NCBI GenBank assembly: GCA_950022655.1
Contig: OX465583.1
Coordinates: 70,009,152-70,073,151 of the forward strand
Origin: Alentia gelatinosa
Taxonomy: Eukaryota; Annelida; Polychaeta; Phyllodocida; Polynoidae
DNA: 64,000 nucleotides
Reading direction: 5' to 3'
In this document: one piece after another, positions 55,149 to 64,000 of the stretch
Position numbering within the stretch: position 1 is the stretch's first letter
How the letters are laid out: each line of letters starts with the position of its first letter
Notes under the pieces: model-generated
The model's input: only the letters and a program-made list of their open reading frames with translations
What the model was told of the DNA's origin: nothing
Databases searched by the model: none
Position numbers and translations under genes: made by a program

Positions 55149-55475
55149 GACTGGTTTCAGATACAAGCAGCCGTATGCTCCGAGGAGTTGACGCGTAGTA
55201 ATATCCGAACATATGCTAGGATATTGCGTATAGTCAACTCCGAGGAGCATCCAAACGCTTTTATCTGAAACCAGTCTATATTGTATTTATTATCCACCTT
55301 TTCTTCACAAGTGACATGTCGATATCAGTTCATTTTAATTATGCACTATTTTTCCATATGTACTATTTTTCCGTATGCGCTACCTGGAGCATACAACATA
55401 TCTGTATGTGCCGGGTATGTCCACACATGCTGCCTATGTGTTTTCTATGGGCACTTTGTATTAGGTGGATAATAA
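55149..55475. mobile_element. Hairpin element family M2, copy C
   Basis: GACTGGTTTCAGATACAAGC opens the hairpin, which closes at 55276. The tail ends GTATTAGGTGGATAATAA (55458-55475). It is collinear with copy A. Confidence 0.9.
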
Positions 55476-55980
55476 AGAGTCGTACAAAGTATTTCTGCTT
55501 GTTTATGATGGACACCTAGATTCTTCACCTGATAGATTACAGCATGAACAAGGATACGTATAAGAGGTAGTGTGCATCTTCAGTGTGTTTTTTGTTTTGA
55601 TAAGTAGAGTTTATTGACAATATAGCATTCATCAAGTACAATGACGATCTTCCATCTATATGTCCTTAATACTAATACATGGAAGTAAATAACATAGAAA
55701 CATAGTAAAGGTAATAATAGTAGTGATATACATATACAAAAACTGGTTGAATATGATACATATACAAACTTTGGTTATACCATACCAAACTATTCTGTAC
55801 TACATGAATACTACATTACTGCATGCTGAATAACACAAAAACACAATTACAGGTATCATCCCAGTGAGATTGAAAGTAGTTGGGACATAGCACTTATATT
55901 TTCCAAGTTTCCCCAAATAGCCAGGGTAAGGTCAACTCTAGAGTGGAGACCATGACACTGGATGGAATTTGTCATATTCA

Positions 55981-56361
55981 TCACTCTCGTAGCATAAATT
56001 CTTTTACTTGACACTTGAATTGTTCCATATTTTCTAACATCTGTATTTCAATCGGGAGTTTATCCCATGATTTCATACCTTGATATAGCGGCAATTTGAC
56101 ATATTTTTCGGTATTTGATCTCTTTATCTTTAAGCGTATTTTTTCATTCGTCCTAGTGTTACTAAGATCATTGTCATTGAAACTACTCCACCACTTAACT
56201 ATCATGAGCTTATGGGTTTCTCGTCGATAAGATAGGCTTCTTATTCTACATACATCTTGCATATTATTCACACTCATACCGATAGATTTCCTCTTACCAA
56301 TAACAACTCTCAGTCCTTTATTAAATAATGTCTCTAGTTTTTGCAACCTAACACTACCCAT
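55981..56361 (-). pseudogene. LINE C-terminal region, minus strand
   Basis: 126 codons: LRVVIGKRKSIGMSV, RRETHKLMIVKWW, ... VKLPLYQGMKSWDKLPIEI. It continues the frame interrupted at 57209. Typical of the region after the RT in CR1/Jockey-type LINEs. Confidence 0.85.
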
Positions 56362-56364
56362 TAA

Positions 56365-57208
56365 ATCAAAAAGTTAGAACGATTGGAAAATCGGGCATTA
56401 AGGATTATCTTGGGAGGATTTAACCAAGCAAGAACTTCGATAGATCGATTACATAAGTTGACAGGAGTAGAACCACTGGCTGTTCGGCGTAAGAGGCAGC
56501 TATTAAAATTAATGTATAAACGGACAAAATTGGATCAAAATGTAGATTACAGGAGGAGAAATACACGAAGTGACGAAAAGATAAAGTTTAGAACTTACCG
56601 GCATAGAACTACTAAATATGAAAAATCGACCGAATACAGAGGCATTGAGGAATGGAATAAACTAGACGCTGACGTACAAAAACTCGACACATTAGCGTGT
56701 TTCAAAAGATCAATACAATTAATCATAAAATAACACGAGTTGTATCCAAGGTATTGTACTGTATATACTACCTCAGGTAGTTAATCTAAAATTTCTGTTG
56801 GCCTTGAGGTAGCAGAGAATAACGAGACATCTAACTTGAAAGAATGGTAGTATACCGTACACTGTGTTTTGTGAATGTGTAACATAACTCTGGCCTTGAG
56901 GTAGAGTATATGAGCAAATATGACCACAAAAGTGCATGGGTACATAACTACAAGGTGTACAAATGTTTATATAGCACAAGAACTGTCAATAATTATACTG
57001 GTAATATTGGTTGGTTTGAGGATGTAACAAGAGTAGGATTAAAAAAGTATATTGGATGCACATCTATCATCTCATTCATCTCATTATACCATACCTTTTC
57101 ATGAACTCGATGTAACAAGGACCAAACGAGACTGTAATGTACAACAGGAAGAACTAGCGTTCAGCTAGATGTTGACTTGAAGTAAATAAAAAAAAAAAAA
57201 AAAAAAAA
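56365..57208 (+). mobile_element. Plus-strand LINE 3' end nested in the minus-strand LINE
   Basis: Begins inside the coding frame (LERLENRALRIILGGFNQ), continues to NTRSDEKIKFRTYRH and KSTEYRGIEEWNKLDADVQ, stops at 56733 and ends in poly(A) at 57187-57208. It is 5'-truncated. The insertion splits the minus-strand LINE between codons for ADAI and GSVRL. Confidence 0.88.
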
Positions 57209-57745
57209 TAGCATCAGCGTACTCAAGCACAGGCAATAGCATCTGTTTGAAAATTTTTAGTCTTGTGTCTCTATTTATTAGGTAACTTATTTTACGCAGT
57301 TTGAATATTCTTTGACTGTATTCCCCTACAATTTTATTACAGTGCTTGTTAAGTGTGAGTTTATTGTCTAACAGTATCCCTAGATATCTGTATAATTTAA
57401 CTGCCGATAGTGTATGATCACCCATAACTACTTCAGATGTGAAATTGACATCCCTTTTATTGCTAATCCACATTACCTTGGTTTTGGTGTAATTTATCGC
57501 TAGTAGATTTTTTTTTGTCCAGACATCAATTTGGTTCAGATCACTTTCAATTCTATAGATTACATCATTTTGCGAGTTACCGTCTACGGTTAAGACAATA
57601 TCGTCAGCGTACATTGATATTTTACTAAAATTTAAGACTTTTTTTAGGTCGTTCATAAAAATTTAAAAAAATACAGGTCCGAGGACCGACCCTTGTGGAA
57701 CTCCTACAGTTATTTTATAACTGTCAGAGGTGATGTCATTCATTG
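57165..57745 (-). pseudogene. LINE RT core, minus strand
   Basis: GVPQGSVLGP (motif B), SMYADDIVLTVDG (catalytic YADD), NYTKTKVMWIS, YRYLGILLDNKLTLNKHC and LLPVLEYADAI. The poly-Phe at the end of the frame is the nested LINE's poly(A) read backward. The fingers subdomain is missing. Confidence 0.88.
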
Positions 57746-57972
57746 TTGACCCTGACCCGGTGTTTACACTAGACGATTCTGGCCGGCGATTCTGGCATTT
57801 TGCACCTCCTGACAACTTTCAGCAGTAAAATTATAAAAAAAAGTGTCTAATATAAACGCCAAACGTGTGGGGGCTAGATCGTCTGATTATATCACATTAC
57901 ACGATTCGGCACCACTTCACGACTTCTCCTTGCCACTGCCTGACGACTATTGCCTGGTGATCTACAGTGGCC

Positions 57973-58040
57973 ACATACACTGCATGAAAACCACCATTTT
58001 ACCTATATATACGCCATCGCGATAACGCACGTATTGGCTG
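57973..58040. mobile_element. TIR element family M3, truncated copy
   Basis: CACTGCATGAAAACCACCAT, TTTACCTATATATACGCC matches the left end of 7764-8056. The right part is not found. Confidence 0.6.
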
Positions 58041-58499
58041 AATATAGACTTGTTTTCATTTGTATACACCTCTTATCCGCGTCTACGCTTCGGGCGTCTA
58101 CGAGGTAGTTTCCATATGTAGACGCCCGCGACTTGGCTGTCTTTCACGCCTGGCGTATCCAAGATAAAACATGCTCTGTGCGATATATATAAGCCAGGCG
58201 TATATATATGATGCCAAAAAAAAAATTGCGATCCGCAGCCCGCCCCGTCCTGTGGGTGTTGGTAGAGGATGCACCAACACTTACCCGCCACCCGCGACCT
58301 CCCAACCCCACCCCCTGGCATCTATTCTTTTCTTTTAATTTGTTATTGCAGCGTTTATTTCTTAAGGAGTACAAAGAGTTTCATTTCAACAGCATTTGAA
58401 CTACATCGTACATCGTTCTTGTAATGAAATGAAACATTAAATCGAGGTCATGTCATTGTCTACATTGTGGGTAGAACTCAAAGTTGAACGCTGTTTTTT

Positions 58500-58503
58500 T
58501 TTC

Positions 58504-58537
<34 letters not shown>

Positions 58538-58539
58538 TA

Positions 58540-58592
<53 letters not shown>

Positions 58593-58627
58593 CATTTCTC
58601 TCTGTTTACCTCTTTCTCTATCCCCTC

Positions 58628-58669
<42 letters not shown>

Positions 58670-58685
58670 TCTCTCTGTTTACCTC
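58500..58685 (+). repeat. (TAA)n/(ATT)n microsatellite with a duplicated 48-bp segment
   Basis: TAA repeats switch to ATT repeats at about 58540. The segment TTTCTCTCTGTTTACCTCTT, TCTCTATCCCCTCG, then (TTA)n occurs twice. Confidence 0.95.
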
Positions 58686-58778
58686 TTTCTCTATCCCCTC
58701 GTTATTCTACACGTTTTTCAATAGGGCACATAGCTGTTGCGTCCATCTTGCCCCCCCCCCTAGATGGTAAACCAAACA

Positions 58779-58930
58779 CCTTTTTTTTTTTTTTTTTATT
58801 CAGGTAAGAGAAAAAAGCGGACAAAAGTACAATCACTTCCAATGGAAGCGCTCTTCCCTGCACGGGTCCAAGTAGCGGGTCTAGTTATCAATGGATTTCA
58901 TCCAAACAATTGGGGGTTTGCAATAGAAGG
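58779..58930 (-). repeat. LINE or SINE 3' tail (poly-T start)
   Basis: Poly(T) 58779-58797, then TTCAGGTAAGAG and CAATGGAAGCGCTCTTCCC, a layout like the LINE tail at 51421. No coding part remains. Confidence 0.5.
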
Positions 58931-59457
58931 GTTTTAGCCTCGTCTCATGATTATCGATATAATTTGACAGCAGAAAATAGTGGTTGTCCCCGACTACAAT
59001 GGCGCAATCTTATAATATCCTGGTGGATGATGGTGAAAATAGCAATCACTCTGTGCCCTATAACCTGAGGCCGTCCACTCGAGTGCATGATTGGAAAGGA
59101 CTTCTAGTCAGAACCATAGAGTTATGAACATACATAGAGTTATAAACTTACATCAATACGTACTTTTCATGTTCGGCGTTTCCAGTGTTCTCCATGCATA
59201 AAATAGATGTAAGACGGTTTTATTCTTTGCTGCGCCAGGAATTTCCATCTGTACCTCGCACCGTTAAGTCACATCATGAAGAAGCAGTGGCAAAGGGTAA
59301 CTTGTACTTGAGGAGAAAATGGCAGATTTTCCACTTGAACTATAAACTGCAAGCACTAGGGAGCAGTGGAAAGGACACTGGGCAGGACCGGTAATGTGAG
59401 GATGCTTCACAGAATCTTTGACGAACACATCATTAATGATGAATATAACGCAATAAT

Positions 59458-59560
59458 GACTGGTTTTGTGTACGAGTGGCCTTAATATCCGAGTTGTTGA
59501 CGCGTAGTAATATCGGAGCGATTAGCGAGGATATTACGTCGTCAAGTATGAAGAGATTTA
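59458..59560. repeat. Hairpin element M2b, copy 2
   Basis: TGACTGGTTTTGTGTACGAG, then GTTGACGCGTAGTAATATCG facing CGAGGATATTACGTCGTCAA. Confidence 0.7.
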
Positions 59561-60361
59561 GAGATAATTAAAGTCAACCGTTTTATTTCACCTATCCCTC
59601 TAGTTTGTACCTGTATATATTTTATCTTATTTCACCCGCATTACCCTTTCCGGTTTTCAACCTTTTAATCCCACTTCAAACCCGATGTCACGGGCCTCAC
59701 TCTCTCACCGGCGACCGCCATTATGAAATCCCAACGCACAAACCTCTGACACCACCTTATTTTTATAAAGTTTTATCATTGAATAAGGCTAATAAGTCAC
59801 AGTGACGGAAATAAGTCACATTGTACAAACCATTTTTTAGACATCTCTTATCCATGATGTGAATTGAACAATTTAATTTATTACAATGTTTTAAAGCCAT
59901 ACACGTGTTGACTCTATTAATTACGGTCATTCGTACACAAAACCAGCCTTTACTGTATTTATTACCCACATACACGATTAATATCAAGAATGGATATTGT
60001 ATCAACGTATAGGATGACCACACATTCTATAAGACCACATAACTCTCAAGCATGCTAGTAATTCGGTGCATGCCGACGTCTGCTATATACATTTGTCATT
60101 TTCCTGTGCTTTTAGCATTCAAAACGTGTCATAAGAGCAAGTTCTGATAGATACTAAGATTATTATGACTGATTATAACACTGAATAATCAGATTAGGAA
60201 CTTATTTCGAGGTACATGGTCATTTTACCTAACTATGGATGGAACTATTTTTCCGGAATTTCCTCCCGGAGTTTCTGACATTCCAGAATCTCCGGGTAGC
60301 GAATTCCAGGCGTCCTGTACAATTCCTATGGAGAGTCTGTAATAGGTGAATAATAAATATC
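59561..60361. other. Intergenic stretch, nothing recognised
   Basis: No credible coding sequence. Confidence 0.35.
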
Positions 60362-60850
60362 AATTTATCTCATCCCTGGTATTTTCGTCCCATAGTCTTA
60401 ACACTGGGAACTCGTTCTCAATACCTCTGTGAGTATTGCAGACCGTGGTCCATGGCCTATATCCTATATCACCCCTTCCTATCGTGAATACATGGGTGAG
60501 ATGAATACAGAAAGCAACTTGGTTTGGTCAAATTGTTTTTTTTTTTTGTTTTTTTTTTTTTATTGACTCCGGTTCTCACCGAGGTGAGATCTTCCACCGA
60601 GCATAAGTTGTACATGGAATCTCATAACAGTAATAAACACTTTTTATCCAACCCTTGAATACGTGGGTAAGGATATGATGAAAGTATGAAGGTGAAGAAT
60701 ACAATTTCATAAGCATAACAATCATAAGTTGTTGTTCTCCAACTTGTTTGAACGCTATGTGATATTCGCGCGACTGTCGCCTCGTTCATATCGCTCTGCT
60801 TCAAACTCATAGGTAAGGATGACTTTGACCAAAATTTATTGGTTTCTTAT
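60362..60850. mobile_element. Foldback family F, copy 2, with nested retroposed tail
   Basis: TTTATCTCATCCCTGG, CCCATAGTCTTAACACTGGG at left; GGTGAGATGAATACAGAAAG, the apex core at 60762-60791, then TTTGACCAAAATTTATTGG. A poly(T)-headed sequence (60539-60722) is inserted between the hairpin arms. Confidence 0.78.
60539..60722 (-). mobile_element. Retroposed 3' tail inserted in the foldback
   Basis: The poly(T) at the left edge (60539-60568) reads as a poly(A) tail on the minus strand. The body (GACTCCGGTTCTCACCGAGG) resembles a LINE 3' UTR. Comparison with 6336-6458, which lacks it, shows it is an insertion. Confidence 0.65.
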
Positions 60851-61349
60851 TTAGTCCTTATACAGTCTATTTGCATCAATATCACACGTACCAACAATGT
60901 ACAGTACCTCTTATAAGCAGCTGAAATGATTTAGTTTGGTAGCACCTATGCCCACTACTGTATTTTGTTTGGTGAAGGATCTAAGTATCCATAAAAAATA
61001 AGCAGCAATGATTTCATCATAAATCGTTTTTGTTTGAACTGGAATGTGGTAATTGTTATCTGTTCTTCCTTTAACGTCTTGTAGAAACTATTTCAGGATA
61101 TCTCATTCTAATTGTATTTTTCTTCTTTGTTTATGTCTATAAATGCTGCTATTAAAGAAAAAAATCACACATACCAATAGTCTTCAGATGGATAGCAGCC
61201 GAACACCGACATATCTATAAATTGTGGTTTGCAAATGTCACAGGGGTGTCTTTACAAAATGTATATCCTAATAATTGGTCTAAAAGTATCAATCGGAATA
61301 TTACAACGTGTCAACTACACAGAGAATACGTCCACTCAGATGCAAATCA

Positions 61350-62134
61350 TGGTATTACTATACACCTATAGGCGAACGTCAATGGGTTACTACCCGCTGC
61401 TAGGCATATAGTATAAATAACGTTTGGGCTCGCCCAGTAGTAGGACGTATTGATTCCCATAGGCTTAAGCATTTAAAAACGTACGTCCCGCTTCTACAGA
61501 CACTACGTCGCACTAACGTACATTATCGTGACAGAGCGAGAGCAGTGTCCGTGTCAAAAACAAACAAACAAAATGGCTGTTCTCTGCCATTCATAACTTC
61601 TGAGGCATCCCCCGATATCCACGTAACGACTCCATGTGTACAATGGTGAAATATCGAAGTAAATAACGTATAGCTTTCACCTAATACCGTTTAAATAGTT
61701 GAAACATATGAAATCACTCCATAACAACAAGTCCGACCGCTTCCCGTTAGGCCGCTCCGCGTTGTCGACGTCATAATTACGTTAGCTACCAGAGTTCCAG
61801 GTCGTCCTGTGTCATACATTTCATAGTCCGCTCCACGTCGACCGTTGCCGGGTTTTACCGCTAGCGGGACGTAGTGAATGGCAGTGGTTTTGTTCGGAAC
61901 CGGGGGTTGAATCCAGGACTAGGAAAGTTGATGAAACGGTATTTTAAACGAGTTGTAGGTGTATAGTAATAAGAAAACGTAGTGACTGAGCCTGTACGGG
62001 TGCCGTTCTCGGTCACTTTATGAAAAAATACGGCCCTACCGCCTGATGCGTCGGGCCGTATTTTTTCATAAAATGACCTCGAACGGCCACCCGTACGGGC
62101 TCAGTAACCACGTTTTCTCATATTATTACATACC
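61350..62134. mobile_element. Foldback family H2, copy 2, with an 80-bp-arm hairpin
   Basis: Arms 61958-62036 and 62053-62134 face each other (TATGAAAAAATACGGCCC / GGGCCGTATTTTTTCATA), loop 16 bases. The left part contains CTATAGGCGAACGTCAATGG, TACTACCCGCTGC, as in copy 1. Confidence 0.85.
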
Positions 62135-62219
62135 CATGCAGTATATTTGATAATTACGTACTGCTGCTCCCTATGCAACATAAATTGTATTCTGAACCCT
62201 GTGCAGTACTTATATAGAA

Positions 62220-62354
62220 CGTCCTGACCATGCTGTACAATTCACAGAACGAGATGCTAATTTACGGTTTGTACAGAACGAGGCGATTACGCCGAGTTCC
62301 GTACAAACCGTAAATTATCATCGAGTTCTGTGAATTGTTCAAGCATGGTTGGAC
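62220..62354. repeat. Hairpin H3, copy 2
   Basis: Arms 62220-62283 and 62291-62354. Apex AACGAGGCGATTACGCCGAG. Followed by the companion segment 62440-62545. Confidence 0.92.
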
Positions 62355-62671
62355 GTTATTTATTTACTATATACCCAAAATTAAAAAAAAAAAATCATTA
62401 ATTTGATTTTTAACAACCGATATGTTAATAAACGTGTATGGCAAGGTGGTCCGTATTTTAGTGTACGGACCGGCGGTCCGTACAGTATTTTTACGTCATA
62501 TGCCGAAACGGTGCGTTTTTACAGTATATACGGCATGGGTATATAGTAAACTGTTATACTGCACATGTTGAAACCTTATCAGTGTGTGCGGTTTCAGGTA
62601 GATGTGTCTTTTATGCCAATATATGGTAAGATTCGATTGATTTTGGGTATATGATGAATACATAATGACTT

Positions 62672-62805
62672 ACCATGCATGTACATGCTACAAAACTTAA
62701 TGGGAATCGATGTTGCTTACGGAACGAGGCCTCAGGCCTTGTTCCGTAAAAGACAGCAATTCTCTATCTCGTTTTGTACCATGCACAGCATGGTCAGGTC
62801 GTTCT
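62672..62805. repeat. Hairpin H3, copy 3
   Basis: TTACGGAACGAGGCCTCAGG, CCTTGTTCCGTAA at the apex; CATGCTACAAAAC and GTTTTGTACCATGCAC in the arms. Confidence 0.85.
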
Positions 62806-63288
62806 ATATAGATATTGTGTATTTTCATGCCGCAGTTGGTTGATAAATCTGACACGCTGACATCTCTGACTAACCTTACATTACAAACAACTCTCATAAC
62901 TTTATCCATCAGAGTTTGCACTTTATCTCTCTTTTATTACTTAAAGTAATAATGGATGGTACTTGAATACTTCAGAAAAGACATCAGCATGTCTTTCATG
63001 ATTCTTAAGCTCTGTTCCTTATCTAACAGATACTTTACCTCACGTAATTTAATCATTTTACCATTAAAATCCGTTGCGATTTTGTTAAAGTGCATCTCAA
63101 ATTTCATGTTGATAATTACACCAAGATATTTCTAATAAAGGACATTTTTAAGTCCATCATCCCCTATGTAGACATACCTTTCTGTCTGGACCGAAACAAA
63201 TAGTCTTTTATGATCCATTGCTGCTGTTCATTCTCTTATCTTATCTTACACATATAACGGAGGATGCCAGGGGCTGCACCTAATACTA

Positions 63289-63355
63289 TAAGGCCCGGCG
63301 TCCACCTACTACGATATGGCTCCGATATGGTCTACGATGCACCTCACGATAAAAA
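63289..63355. mobile_element. TIR element family M1, 3'-truncated copy
   Basis: TA, AGGCCCGGCGTCCACCTACT, ACGATATGGCTCCGATATGG, through ACGATAAAAAATCT. Directly joined to a family F fragment (CACCTCGTTCATAT ... TTTGACCAAAACATATTAG) ending about 63435. Confidence 0.85.
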
Positions 63356-63435
63356 ATCTAATCTCACCTCGTTCATATCCCCCCGCATCAAACTCATGGA
63401 GAACGCCAACTTTGACCAAAACATATTAGTTTCTT

Positions 63436-64000
63436 CTTTGAACCTCAATGACAGTTATCCCAAAGCTCATTCAAAGGCTACCTGAGCTCAAAGAGGAATG
63501 AACATATTCAATGGTTGACAAAGAAGTATGCTATAATAATTGAGGAAACCAATACCCAGGGATAGATAAGCTTACCCTTTTCAGTACATATAAACCCCTT
63601 GAGATGCAGCAACCTAAAGAAAGTGATAAACTAAACAACATGACTGCATCGAAAACGGAAAAGACTGAAACATTTTGTAGGGATAAGTAAGTATACAAGT
63701 TGAGCTGTCAACCGGACAAGAAACAATGGTGAAATTAAAAGGAAGCATGACATTATTAAACAAATACAGTCAGTCAGAGTATAGGATATAGCAGGCCCTT
63801 CAGACTATCTTTACCACAAATATACAGAAAAATGAAAAAAGGAAGCAATATGTTCAAGACAGTAATGTACAACAGTGCTGTTATATTTGTATCGATGCCT
63901 GGAGACATTCTGTATATCATGAAATGCCAATAAAGAAATACAATTCATCACCTGAAGAAGTACATTAAACAGGTGCGAAACGTTGTGGCTACTGTTAGTA
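63436..64000. other. Right edge: AT-rich, with a CACCTG...CAGGTG stem near the end
   Basis: CACCTGAAGAAG (63950-63961), then CAGGTGCGAAACGTTGTGGC (63972-63991). Such stem-plus-CGAAACG sequences are common at ends of retroelements, including Penelope-like ones (from memory). No gene is seen. Confidence 0.3.

Larger units (their letters stand above)
55590..57755 (-). mobile_element. LINE, minus strand, interrupted by a plus-strand LINE
   Basis: RT from about 57745 (TVGVPQGSVLGP) through YADD (about 57590-57610) to VLEYADAI at about 57209, then interrupted by 56365-57208, resuming at about 56361 with SVRLQKLETLFNKGLRVVIG to its stop at 55981. The poly(T) near 55588 marks its tail. It is 5'-truncated. 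One frameshift lies near 57660. Confidence 0.88.

Noticed and set aside
59185..59394. 69-codon frame starting MFSMHKIDVRRFYSLL
   Set aside because: Protein-like wording but short, alone, with no motif, splice signals or repeat relation that I can support.

Overview
This is animal nuclear DNA, most likely from a marine invertebrate (a lophotrochozoan or an invertebrate deuterostome; the species cannot be fixed from the sequence). The evidence is one spliced terminal exon of an ABCA-type transporter, one intact family-A GPCR, and a dense load of eukaryotic transposable elements. There is no bacterial gene organisation: no operons, no Shine-Dalgarno sites and no CRISPR arrays.

Layout: 1-3420 is a Penelope-like element on the minus strand, running off the left edge and lying in an intron of the ABCA gene. 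4025-4508 (+) is the last coding exon of an ABCA3-like gene. 4600-12280 is intergenic and holds several terminal-inverted-repeat (TIR) or foldback elements. 12284-14153 is a 5'-truncated LINE (-). 14155-19892 is a GC-rich Ty3/gypsy element (-) with frameshifts, one LTR and a truncated 3' end. 20149-20342 is a small TTAA-flanked element. 20996-25063 is a second LINE (+), split by a TTAA-flanked insertion. 25735-32900 is a run of minisatellites. 34538-37784 (+) holds the GPCR: a candidate 5' leader exon, an intron filled by 14 copies of a 113-bp satellite, and a single coding exon. 37905-37960 is a diverged copy of the receptor's C-terminal codons. 38700-64000 contains no recognisable intact gene and is packed with short inverted-repeat elements plus a LINE nested inside an opposite-strand LINE (55590-57755).

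Only the ABCA exon and the GPCR look like functional host coding sequence. The strongest unexplained signal is a set of foldback families. Their apices carry a recurring core (GAACGAGGCGA ... GCCGAGTGA, seven sites) and their flanks a recurring motif (CCATAGGCTTAACA), although arm sequences differ between elements. Several other TIR families occur in two to five copies. I could not run alignments or database searches, so family membership rests on motifs read by eye.
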